NCBI RefSeq assembly: GCF_037975245.1
Contig: NC_092579.1
Span: forward strand, 11,000,678-11,064,677
Length of the DNA stretch: 64,000 bases
Source of the DNA: Apostichopus japonicus
Taxonomy: Eukaryota; Echinodermata; Holothuroidea; Aspidochirotida; Stichopodidae
Reading direction: 5' to 3'
Position numbers and translations under genes: made by a program
Shown here: one piece after another, positions 9,839 to 20,427 of the stretch
How the letters are laid out: each line of letters opens with the position of its first letter
Position numbering within the stretch: position 1 is the first letter of the stretch
Notes under the pieces: generated by a model
The model's database searches: none
What the model was told of the DNA's origin: nothing
What the model saw: only the letters and a program-made list of their open reading frames with translations

Positions 9839-11014
9839 GGGCCTTTACACAGTAAACCAAGATGAAAATCAACACATGGAGTTTTCAGTATTGAAATTGG
9901 TATTTTCTTTGTTCTATTAGGATGAGTGTTAGTTATTTGAAGCAGAGAGATAGCGTAGAAAGTTTCAACATCCTACTTGAATTTTGAAATTTTGGTCCAT
10001 TGGAATCCTATGGGAAAAATAACGGGCGAAAATTGACATACACCAGAAATATATAACGGTTGTAACACATTGACATACATCACATGGCAGGCAATGTTTC
10101 ATAAAGTTTAAAGCATATATAGTCTTGGACATTTTCCTATGATGGCATATAGTCGTACCTGCCACACAACCAAACGAGAGCAATAGGTGATGCATATCAG
10201 GCTTAGTAGCACATGAAGTAGGTACCGGTCGAACAGTATGTCAAAATGTTCGACCGTTATAAATGTACCACAAAAAATTGCAAAACTCAAAAAGTATACA
10301 GTGCATGTAGTCCCTTTTGTGTATACAGATTCCTACCATGAAATAGTTTATAAAAACCATGGAAACTTCATTTGATGATGCACATGGGGGTATAGTGGTA
10401 CGTTTGAAAAAGATTGACATACACATGAATTACATTTTTGTATGTCAAACTTCTTAAAATTTGCCACCTGTGCCCCATGTGCACCAAAAAATGATGTTTT
10501 CAGTGTTTATATAAACCACTACTGGCTAAGATTCTGAGTGCAGTAACATGGATCATTTACATTTTAAATCTTTTGAGTTAAATGCCAGTTTTTTAACGTA
10601 AATTTATAACGGTCGAACATTTTTGACATGTTCGCCCGTTATCTATTTCATGCTGTACTGAGCGTGATATATACAACATATATTACTCTAATTTGGTTGT
10701 GAGTTAGACATGACTGTATGCCATCATAGGAAAAGGTCAAAGACTAAGTATGTTTCAAACTTTATGAAAAATTGCCAGCTATATGTTTTGCCACCGTTGT
10801 ATTTTCTTGCCGTATGGCAATGTTCAACCGTTACTTTCCTACAGGATTCTAATGGGCCATTTTTTCAAAACTCAAGTAGGAAGTTGAACCTTTTTACTCT
10901 AGCTCTTTGCTTCAAATGAGTAATATTGAACATTACAGAACATTGGAAATATCAATTTTAGGGGTGGAAAACCTCTATGTGATCATTTCGTGTTGGTTTA
11001 CTGTGTATTTGCCC
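9839..11014. mobile_element. 1176-bp foldback (long inverted repeat) element
   Basis: Ends are inverted: GGGCCTTTACACAGTAAACC on the left and its near complement ending TTTGCCC on the right. Inversion continues inward: CCTATGATGGCATATAGTC (about 10135) pairs with the complementary block near 10717, and GATGCACATGGGG (10376) with CCCCATGTGCACC (10473). The symmetry centre is near 10430, so almost the whole element is one imperfect palindrome with arms of about 570 bp. Flanks carry ATAT on both sides, matching ATATAT at the uninterrupted site near 14993. No transposase frame: non-autonomous. Confidence 0.9.
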
Positions 11015-11130
11015 ATATACGTAGTTTATAATCCTGTATTTACATAGCCCATATGTTACATTCGTCTTGTCTGAAGTTCCAAGCACGTGGTGACTTGCTG
11101 ATAAATTGAAAAGTTTTCATTGTGAACTTG
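11015..11130 (+). repeat. Dispersed repeat, right part
   Basis: GTAGTTTATAATCC, CTGAAGTTCCAA and TTTTCATTGTGAACTT match 14999-15105, completing the repeat cut by the foldback element. Confidence 0.8.
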
Positions 11131-11327
11131 TTTGTGTACAGATTACTGACCAGTTTTATCCACGTGTGTACATGTTACAGTAATCTAATACGTCCAGTAT
11201 GAATGAAGGATGATGTGTGGTTCTTTTTCCAAGGTTTGTGCTTTTCTTTTTGAAAGTGTATGTTCAAAAACAAAGGCCCTATTAGCGTGTTATTTTGCCC
11301 GAATAGCGTGTTATTTTGGACTTTTAA
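11131..11327. other. No gene; short direct repeat
   Basis: AGCGTGTTATTTTG occurs twice at 11283 and 11303, just left of the DIRS terminus. Nothing else seen. Confidence 0.5.
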
Positions 11328-11348
11328 TATTTACTTCACTCCTCTCTT

Positions 11349-11478
11349 ACCTGTCTCCTACAACACTAACGCACATTTCCTAGTCTACCTAGACGCCATT
11401 GGTATAATTTTAGCACTGCGCCCCCGTTGACCTCTCCCACAGGTCACCGCGCACTCTCTCTTCCCATCCGAATTTACC
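11349..11478 (-). repeat. DIRS left inverted terminal repeat
   Basis: Reverse complement of 31810-31940 with few mismatches (blocks CTAGTCTACCTAGA, GTATAATTTTAGCACTGCG, CACAGGTCACCGCGCAC). The outermost 48 bp (11326-11373) is also reproduced, inverted, in the internal complementary region at 31242-31289, as DIRS biology predicts for the element terminus. Confidence 0.85.
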
Positions 11479-11944
11479 ATTCTGAAAGAAAACGCATGTT
11501 TTTACGAGCTCCCTTTTCACTTACGCCAAACTGACGTTTTCTTGCTGGAATTCTGCTACTTACGACCGACGAAGGTTCTTAACAGAGTTTACGACAGGAT
11601 TATTCAAGTTTCTGCTAAGTATCCTTTTGTTTTCAGCAGTTTTTCTGCCTCTTTTAACAATTAGTAGCTTGCCTACTGTAGTTTCGCATTACTGTACCTC
11701 ACACGTGTATTAGTTGTGCGAGACACTGTACACGTGTTGTACCGTTAAGACCTGTTCACGTAATTTTTTCAGATTACTGTTTAGGTCTTTCTCTCCCGTG
11801 TTCCCATTAGCCTTGGGGTTCCACAGGAAGTTTTTTGGGGGCTTTTACGGCCACCCGGGAGCTCCTCCTGTGGAGTTTAGGCCTTCACGTACTTGCATAG
11901 TTCTGTTTTTTTCAGAAATTCCTGTGTAGGCCGTGTTGTTTAGA
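11479..11944. other. Possible DIRS leader; no gene
   Basis: Follows the left DIRS terminal repeat. No coding motif. A GGGGGCTTTTACG stretch near 11838 recurs at 28254 at the start of the DIRS gag remains, which would fit an interrupted leader, but it is too short to prove it. Confidence 0.3.
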
Positions 11945-11959
11945 TCCGCATATATTTCG

Positions 11960-12190
11960 GTGACCGGACAACTCCCCCCTGGACAATTACCCCCCGACAA
12001 TTACCCCCCAGACAACACCCCCCTGGACAATTACCGCCCGGACAATTCCCACACAGACAATTCCCACCCTGGACAATTCCCACCCCAGAAAATTCCCCCC
12101 GGACAATTCCCATCCCGGTCGACTCCCCCCCGGACAACTACCCCCCAGACAATTTTCCCCAGACAATTGCCCACGGATAATTGTCAATCG
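11960..12190 (+). repeat. C-rich minisatellite, about 15-bp unit
   Basis: About 14 degenerate copies of CCCCGGACAATTA/C. Strong strand asymmetry (C-rich top strand). Open frames across it are a by-product of the repeat. Confidence 0.9.
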
Positions 12191-12211
12191 GGAACCCCAA
12201 TTGGGACGATT

Positions 12212-12455
12212 TTTTAACGCTAATTACCCAAAAAACTTTGCTTATGTACGACATTATTTTATATTAGCATAACCAACAGGCCCAACTCACCTGAGAAAAA
12301 AAATCCTGAAGTTAAAGATACGAACAACGAGTATTTTAACGCTAATTACCCAAAAAACTGTGCGTGTGTACGATATTATTTTATATTAGCAAAACCAACA
12401 GGCCCAACTCACCTGAGAAAAAAAATCCTGAAGTTAAAGATACGAACAACAAGTA
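12212..12455 (+). repeat. Tandem duplication, 122-bp unit
   Basis: TTTTAACGCTAATTACCC starts at 12212 and again at 12334; both units end GATACGAACAAC(G/A)AG. Only a few substitutions. Confidence 0.92.
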
Positions 12456-13600
12456 TCTTTGTGCGAAATTCTCCTGCATTATAGTGATATATTTAATTTA
12501 TTTCCGCTTTCTGTATGTAAACCATGTCTGCCCTGTAGAGAGTGACTTTCGCTTAATTTTTTCCACATAAAGGAGTGAGATATGGGTTTACTTTGGTCTA
12601 CTTACATAGAGATCTGAATTACCACTTTCGTCCTGTCACGCTACCAATGTAATAATTTTGCAATGTAGAAACATACGAACACCGTTGAATTGAAAAGCTT
12701 AAATAGCAAAACGACTGTATTTTAGGAGACAAAGTACCAAAACACTTTCTTGTTTCGCGTGCATTGTGTATACTATAGCTAAACTGATACATGATAATAT
12801 TTTGGGCGTCAAGTTGGTAAATTTTTGGAAAAATAGATTTGGCACGCTTCGCGCACACTAGCTGCATTAATGCTGTGAGAATTAATTACTTCTTGCACAT
12901 TATGCATGTTACTGTAGCTAGATAACCTTAACATTTTCTGTGCACTTCGCGCGCAATTTAGCTGCATTTGTTTCCGGGTATACATTTCTTTGACTCTTTA
13001 TCATTCCATTAGGGAAACAGTCCCCTTACAGCGAAGTTGCATTTCCAACCCGACCTCAAGCGGGGGAGCTCGGGTTGGGCTTATCTCGAGCTTCAGCTCT
13101 GCTTACACCACTTATCTTAACCCTATCACACGAACCAACGAACATGCGGTTTGCTCGCGGCATTAGCTAGTGTGTCAGCTATATGCAAGTGATCAACAGA
13201 TCAACGTTGTTCACAGGCATGCACAGCTATAGCTACAGGCGTACATACAGTACTCGCGACATATGATCGTATGAAGTGTATTCCGTGTCTTAGTTCCCTT
13301 TAGCTGCCGGTTCGGATTTTCGTGATTTTTATTCACCGGTTCCTGATTTTTCCGCGTCTGGCTTGCCTTTAATACATAACACCAGACGACCGCTAATTTT
13401 CATAACCGACGCTTGAAAATTTCCCAAACGTTACTACATCCAAACCTGAGATTTTCATGTGCCTCGAATCCATAGCTGTCGCATTAGGCCTAACGCTATG
13501 TTGTAACATTGAGAGGCTATGAATACGGTCAATATTTTTGTTCAAATTAATGCTGCACAAGTAAATGCAATTTTTTATTATTAGAAACATCATTGGAGTT
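12456..13600. other. No gene seen
   Basis: AT-rich. CTTCGCGC...GCTGCATT appears twice (12846 and 12945). 13010-13032 (TTAGGGAAACAGTCCCCTTA) is the reverse complement of 19460-19482, so repeat debris is present. No convincing exon. Confidence 0.4.
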
Positions 13601-13607
13601 GTTTTTA

Positions 13608-14180
13608 GTTCTTATTATTCCTTTACATCAATCTGGAAACGTTAAACAGTAATCCTACACTAGTTACGTTGTCACCATTTACTTAGTTTGATTGGCCTAA
13701 GCTTAAATTTTCTAATTGAGCTTGAATGGAGTTAATAATAGTGACGAACAAGGATGTTAAACACTAAGTTCGGCATATTTTTTATTTGTTCATAAACGGA
13801 ATTATATTGAACATAAGTACAAAATAACGTCGGAGTGTAAGAATTAGGTATTAAAATTAACATTTTGGTAAAGATTGAAGATGGATGATTTGTTTGAGAT
13901 ACTTTTTGAGATGGAAAGTTTGGGTAACTATTCTTGGCGCTTTTCGGGCCATTAACACATCTAGTAGGTTAGGCCATTCGCTAATCATAAACACATGGTT
14001 ACTTGATACGAACAATCGTCATCTTTTTTATCTTTTTGGATTTTTTTTGGGGAAATCCTTTTTCTTTTTCCGCGAAACTCCTGAGGTGGTTTAGTATACA
14101 TACACAAGGATACATACAAGCCTTTGTTACATGCATGAGAAGAGTTGCATTAAGTACAATGTACCAATTTTGAGGGAAGA
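13608..14180 (+). repeat. Copy of the internal part of a hAT-like element
   Basis: Aligns with 61795-62330 of the element in the immunoglobulin gene intron: CTTTACATCAATCTGG, TTTGATTGGCCTAAGCTTA, TTTGTTCATAAACGG, GAGATACTTTTTGAGATGGA, GGTTAGGCCATTCGCT. No terminal repeats on this copy. Confidence 0.8.
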
Positions 14181-14196
14181 TGGGCTATTTCATTAC

Positions 14197-14345
14197 TAGG
14201 GTTGTGCGGGATCCCGGTAGTCAAGTGAATACCGGCATCCCGATCCCGGCTTTGACTAACCCCGATCACAGTGCAATGTGTAACTACTACCGGTATTGGG
14301 AAAACAACCGGTTATTACATTCGTTTCGGTATCATTCCCGGGAAT
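14197..14345 (+). repeat. Transposon terminus-like sequence
   Basis: TAGGGTTGTGCGGGATCCCGG resembles a hAT-type end, with subterminal ACCGG motifs. A similar inverted end (ATACCGCACAATGCTA at 32170-32185, with CCCGGTAGTAGTTAC at 32108) exists far to the right; whether they pair is unclear. Confidence 0.4.
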
Positions 14346-14825
14346 CCCGAACATAATAAAAATATCTACGTGTTACTATTTGAATTTGAGAAAAGAAAAC
14401 ACGTTTATTTCTGGTTCCTGTGTTCTTAGTTTGAATAATATCTTATCAATTTACGCACTGGCCTAGACATATTAACAAATCAACTTTTCACGTAGTAATG
14501 TGGACCTATAGGCTACACCAAATATCGAACGTTAGTGAACTCAGCATGTTACGAGACCTCAAAGTTATTCAGAAATTTTCGTTATTTATTCTTACTTCAA
14601 ACGATGATTGTGAAGGTTCCCATGTACAAAATCTCACCCTTATACATTTCACCACATTTTGTTATAATAATTATAACGATTTAATAATTTTTGATCCAAA
14701 ACCGAAGGGAGCATATCAAATTAAATCCATCTTCGCACGGGACTGTATATTATTATAGCCTAGGGTACGGTACTGTTACACACTGCTGTTCGGTACTTGA
14801 GAGTTGATGCTGTAATGAAATGGAT
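14346..14825. other. No gene seen
   Basis: AT-rich; an open frame of 86 codons (14498-14758) has no recognisable features. Confidence 0.4.
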
Positions 14826-15110
14826 TCGTTTATTAATGCGGGGGTTCCACGATGTCATTTCTAGTTATCTTTCGCTACTTTTTTTTATTTTAAGAACTTT
14901 TGTACGAAGATTGATATTGTACGTATTGAAAGTATATTTTCTGGAGTAAACAACAGCCGATTAACGATATAAATAAATCTGTACTATTCTTATATATGTA
15001 GTTTATAATCCCGTATTTATGTAGCCCCTAAGTTACATTATTGTTGTCTGAAGTTCCAAAGAGGTGGGGACTTGTTGATAGTTAAAAACTTTCATTGTGA
15101 ACTTTTAAAC
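14826..15110 (+). repeat. Uninterrupted copy of the repeat cut at 9839
   Basis: Continuous match to 9656-9838 joined to 11015-11130, giving the empty site ATATATGTAG for the foldback element. Confidence 0.8.
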
Positions 15111-16381
15111 TTAAAGTATTAGTAGTAAGTCGAGTCCTGTCTTTCCGACATGCTTAGTGATTCCCGTTAAATTTAATTGAATTTAGGTAAAAATTCATGC
15201 AAACTAGGTAGGCATCGGCCGATCCTAATTCTAAGCCTACATCGAAAGTTACGCCGTATACAACTCGCAAGAAAACCACGATAACGTTGAATGAAAAAAA
15301 AAACAATATTTTGCACTTGAAGATCTGTCTTCCCCCAAAATGCAATGATAAGGTCTAGACCCAGTACTTCTTGATACATTGAGTTTCCAATTACTAGTCA
15401 AAAACATTTTCTGGAGAAAAAAAACGTACGATATTTTTCACAAAAATTGATGATTAGATAAGTGCTTCCTCACAATCAACGAGCCGCCCCGAAATTCGCT
15501 CCCCTTACGTAAAACTTCTATATATATTACACGTGGAAAAACACGAGTTTTTACACACATAATTCCCATTGACATTGTTCACGGAACATAAGTAGGTCAT
15601 CGACATTCGAACTTGGCAACTTGCCCAAGTTCATCGCACCATGGGAACGACCCAACAGATTGAACATTATGTTACATTTTCCCGCCATCTGGACGCCGAT
15701 TGTAAATTTTGGTGTAATATGCAAATTATGAATGGTACTGCCCTTGGTTAAAACTTAAACTATTGCGACACTTACAAATTTTGGGAAACTGTTGTATAGA
15801 AGAAACTTTTGTATCAAATGTAAAGTACTGTATGGTAGGCCTACTATAATTTATAAAAGACGGTTTTCCTCAGGAAAAGGGATGTTTCGGTGAACTCGAT
15901 CTCTTTGTATAGTACTTGGATACTTAAAATGACCATGCTGTAAATGCAGTTTCTATTTCTCTTTAAGTAAGCTCTACTTAGCATTGTTATCCGTTGTGGA
16001 TCTTTATTGGAATAAATACGAAATGTATTTTTTGACGCCAGTATTTTAACGGTAGGCCTAAGCATTTCTTAAATTGTTGACTGAGCTTCAAAATCCATTT
16101 TCAAAAAGTCTGTTTTCATGAAGGTTTTGTAAAATCGACATATAGCTAGGGTCGGAAAATATTAACGAAAGTTGTTCTATTATACAAATAAAATACATGT
16201 TTCTCGTACTGAGATCTGAAGAGAAAAAACGGGCGGCTATCGTTCTTCTTTTCATGCGCTTATACTAGTTTGGAATATGTGGCAACCTTTACGTGATTTC
16301 AGAAATGGCTCCTGTTCTTGGAAAAATGACTCTCAGTCATTATTCATTTTCTTATATTAATGTTCTTATTATTATTGTATA
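15111..16381. other. No gene seen
   Basis: AT-rich, no splice-bounded coding segment or repeat recognised. ATTATTGTATATTA-type simple sequence at the right end supplies the target of the next element. Confidence 0.4.
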
Positions 16382-18040
16382 TTAGGGTTGGGCGATATAT
16401 CGAAAATTATTATTATCGCGATAATTTTTTTTGAAGACGATATTTTTTGAGGATTGAACAAATGACGATAATTTCTTGTGAAAGAAATTTGAAATAAATG
16501 TAGCAAAAAATTCTCCGTTTTATGTGTAAATGTTATTCTAGCATTCCATGGTTAAGAAAGTTGAAAAGAAATAAAGTTTATCAACTTCATTTACTGACTT
16601 TTGAACTTCGTAAAAAACCCGTCCTTTACAACATTGACTGTATAGAGAACAAAACTCTGAAAATCAGTAGAGAAATTACCAATTGTGTACGAAAAGTAAG
16701 TTGGTACACCTTTCTAATTTTACGAAACTCGAGCAAAATACTTTCTAAAAATTCACGCGAAACTGGCATATCGTGCTAAATGCAACAAGTGTCATGTAAA
16801 CAAGGCTCTAGTATACCCATTTATGAATAAACCAGAAGACCACATCTGGTGTAAAGCGGGGGGAAAAGAAAGTATTCTCTAGAATTTCCAAAAAAAAATA
16901 ATAATAATAATATCCTACCATAGTTAAGTGTATAGTAAATAGCCTAGCCACTTCGTCGGTTACGGATCTCACGTAACAACAAAAACACAACTAATTGTAT
17001 TTTGCGAAGTTGACGATTTCTACAAGGACATGGAAACAATATTTAGCATTAAGTTAATCACGCCTGGTGGCCTAAAATATGGAATTACAAGGTTTACTTT
17101 CATAAAGATGGCCATACTGTAGCTATTGAGGCCTTGATATCGTGCTATGTCTGTATGGTATAGACTGTGCCTCGTGTATCATGGGGAAAATATTGTTTTG
17201 TTCATGCGGAGGAGTCGGTTGACTTGAGGTGTGTTTTACTTACCTTAATGTTACGGGGATATTTACCTACTTTCCTTGAACGTCTAAGATAATATTTCGC
17301 ATAACTTTAACCCTTTACTGACAAACCTAATTAACTCTAGAGTGGAGCCAAAATAGTTTACTCCATGAAAAGTTTTTTGGAACCGTGCCAAAAATGTTAA
17401 CAAACAGGTGTTAGACAGGGGGGTTGTTTTGCAAAGTACTGTACCTGGGAAAATTCGAAGCACATGTAGCCTATCGTGATATTTAAGTACGGTTAAACAC
17501 TGCAGTTGTAAACTGATTGTTAGGCAGTCTAGAAACGGGCTTTGTCGAACGTAGTTTGTTTCATAATATCGACAGTTTTGTAAGTTAAACTTTATAAAGA
17601 TTGTAAGACAGAGTAATTCTCTTTTCATTTTATCACATAATATAGCTACTCTAACTTGTCATTTTAAAACTTTCATCAGTTTTGTGACAATTTAAATTCA
17701 TAAAGTTAGTCAGTATTTTGAATCCTCAATTGCGAATTTTTTTATCGCCAGACACGCAAAAATACTTAACTTTTCCGGGGGCCTTCGCCCCTGGACCCCC
17801 ACAAGGGGTTCCACCCCTTGACCCCAACGGGGCTCTAAGGCGGGCCCCTGAACCCCACGCCATTATGCTCGGTGTGTTTGCTGCGCGAAAATACCGGTAG
17901 GAAATCGGCAGTTGTTTTTAGTGTGTTCGTGAACACACTAAAAACAACAAGAAAAAATTATCGTAATTATCGAAATATCGCGATAATTTTTGAACAATTT
18001 ATCGTGACATTAAAAAGCAAATATCGCCCAACCCTAACCT
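16382..18040. mobile_element. hAT-like non-autonomous element with TIRs (copy B)
   Basis: Inverted ends TTAGGGTTGGGCGATAT and ATATCGCCCAACCCTAA, with subterminal ATCGCGATAATTTTT on both sides. ATTGTATA (8 bp, as for hAT) flanks it at 16374-16381 and 18041-18048; the right end carries three extra bases (CCT). The interior contains the long repeat shared with copy A (883-1975, 7068-7200) and a GC-rich, G/C-run segment at 17775-17860. A hairpin of TTTTTAGTGTGTTCG and its complement lies at about 17914-17945. No transposase. Confidence 0.8.
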
Positions 18041-18048
18041 ATTGTATA

Positions 18049-19549
18049 TTATTATATTTTTCATTTCACTATTGGTTATGATACTTCAGGTCCTCGGGAG
18101 AAGTTAGCTTTACGCTAACCGAGTTAAATAAATATACGGAGATTTGATCACGGGTGTCAATTTGTATCGACGGATCCCCTTAAAATAACATTCAATGCTA
18201 ACAGCATCCTCCTATTCTTATGAGGCGAATAGCACATAATATCAATAGGATGGTCGGTGGGAGGTACCTTAGATTATGAAATTGTGTTGCGGGCGCTGAG
18301 CGAGTGTATGGAGGGCCCGAATGCCCGACATTTTTTATTTATTCGCATTTTTATCCAGGGTTGCTTATTCAGCAAAAGCTGGTTTCCAATAAGGCCCTGC
18401 TATTTACATTCAACTTTATACATAAGAAGTAAAACATAGCAATACAAAAACAATTAAATGTACATGTCAGATACAAAACAATTAAAGCTGTAAAGTGGCG
18501 ACAACTACAAAAAAAAAATGGAAATAAAAGAATTATCAAAAATTGGGCTTGCAAATAAAATCTGGAAAGTTTTGGAAACCAACACTATGCTAGTTATTTC
18601 AACATGCGCGTTGAAACTTTCGATACACAAGAGCTGATATAATGTAATAGCTGAACAAAGTCAGGAAGCAATATAAAAAAAATATTGTAAAAAACAGCAA
18701 ATAAGATTCATAATGCAAAAGTTATCATTGTAATCACTCTTTGGTGAAAGGATTGGTGTGCCTACGACATGAAATTGAAACACAGTAGAAGACTTTCAGT
18801 TTATCTCAAATAGTTTTCCATCCAGTTCACATGCATCATGGACTCGCAATAACATAAAGAATATAAGTTTGCCCTTCAGCTATGTATTTGCCAGGCATAA
18901 AGCTGACACATTAACCTTTTGTTTAACTGCCTTTATATAAGCAGATACAAGAAAACGGACTGAGAAAGATTGTATTTTAACAGAGTCGGTGTTGTTTCAC
19001 AAGGGCGTAGGAACCGGGGGCTGGGGGCGCCAGCCCCCCCGCACCCCCCTGTGAAAGATATGGAGGGGCGGAAGTATCATTCCGCCCCCCCCCCCCGCTT
19101 CGCTTTTCTGTCATCCTAAATCTGTGTTATTATTTATATATTACATAGAAACATAGTTACAAGATAGTTGAGGTCTTGACATGTACAGAGATGAGTTTTA
19201 AATGCAAGTCTTCCACTCAACACAGTACATGTTAAGAAGTCAATATCATTTCAGCTATACACTCTATACTGTCTTGATTGCTCATTGAAGTGCATATAAT
19301 CCCTTATGTCCTGTGAAACTGGTTTGATTAAATTAGTTCGCATAAGCGATCTTGTGGTCATTCTTATCCTGCTCATCTTACAAAACCTGCTCAACCATGT
19401 GTGGTATAGCCAGATAAGCAGCCACTTGGCAACAATTCAAGTGGAAAATTTTGCACCTTCGGTGTAAGGGGACTGTTTCCCTAATGCCTTGCCAGAGGCA
19501 AAAGGAATATATGCAGTCACGCATGTTTGTGTGCGTGTGTCTGTCTGTG
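18049..19549. other. No gene; repeat debris
   Basis: 18353-18405 (TCCAGGGTTGCTTATTCAGC region) looks like a retroelement 3' end but could not be assigned. 18996-19105 holds a hAT-type end, GGGCGTAGGAACCGGGGG, with long G and C runs. 19480-19545 (GCCAGAGGCAAAAGGAATATATGCAGTCA) is a dispersed motif also seen near 52630 and 53265. Confidence 0.4.
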
Positions 19550-19800
19550 ACGCCGGTGTGACAGTACAGAGTTCCCCCTGTACAAAGTGTCTGCGGAGAC
19601 ACTCTGTACCAGCATATTTAGTCCGGTCGGACATTATCTGCTGAAAATTGTGTCCCCACCTCACAGCAAATATAGTCCGGCCGGACAAAGTGTCCTGGTA
19701 CAGAATGTCCGCAAATACTTCATAGTATATTTTGTCCCGCATAAAATTTAGGCAATTCGACATTCAAAAGGCAATTAAATTCATTATGTATGTATGTTAG
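19550..19800 (-). repeat. Hairpin-rich GTCC/GGAC repeat, copy 1
   Basis: Near reverse complement of 48030-48275: palindromic GTCTGCGGAGAC, GTCCGGTCGGAC, GTCCGGCCGGAC and paired GTACAAAGTGTC/GACACTCTGTAC. A more distant relative lies at 41955-42190. The Gypsy element is inserted at its right edge; the same longer repeat resumes at 24340. Confidence 0.8.
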
Positions 19801-19805
19801 TTTCG

Positions 19806-19967
19806 TGATCCCGCTTCCGTACAGGGTTAGACAAAATAATAAAACACATTCAATACGCGTAGGTGAGATTATACTTCTCTTCTATTCGGTGGTTCGTGTA
19901 TAACTGATATGACATAGGTGACCTCGGGGTAGATATATCTTAATGGAATATATATACAAGTGACCTT
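19806..19967 (-). repeat. Gypsy 3' LTR
   Basis: TGATCCCGCTTCCGTACAGG to ACAAGTGACCTT on the plus strand. Confidence 0.85.
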
Positions 19968-20013
19968 GCTGTGGCAGGGTTATAGATGAGTATATACATT
20001 TCATTTACAATAA

Positions 20014-20427
20014 TTAAGGCCGGTAATAATCAGGCCTCTTGCGATTACGCTTTGGGTATGACCTAGGTGTATTATCTAAATCAGGTACGTCTGAAGCATG
20101 TGACTCAACGTCATAAGCTTCGGGAATATCACCAACTGCTTGAGGTGGTTCTGTGTCAGAATCAGAATTATCTGCTACGGGCAAATCATTGGCATCAATC
20201 TCTATGATTGAAGGCGGCTGAATGTTGGTGTCCTTAGGTGGTAATGGATTAACTGTGTTACTCAAATGGCACTTCCTAATCTGATCTTGATGTCGTCTTA
20301 ACACGTTACCATTTTCTAACTTAACCTTAAATGAAATCGGTCCAGTCTTTCCAACGATATGACCAATAAGCCACTTTTGACCTCTGATCGCAAAGTTCTT
20401 AGCAAAAACTTTGTCACCTAACTCAAA
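20014..20427 (-). pseudogene. Gypsy integrase C-terminal tail, shifted frame
   Basis: Frame continues from FELGDKVFAKN at 20427 through WLIGHIV and the GPISFKV segment to a stop at 20014. This is the usual integrase tail (GDKV...G.W..G.I....GP..F.V) and should follow directly on the 1191-residue frame, which ends in a different frame at 20418. A 1-nt indel near 20430 explains it. The last 90 residues are acidic then basic (KRNRKRPDY), as at many Gypsy pol ends. Confidence 0.8.

Noticed and set aside
11933-12217. Proline/asparagine-rich 94-codon frame and two Gly/Cys-rich minus frames
   Set aside because: They arise from the 15-bp C-rich minisatellite; open in several frames on both strands.
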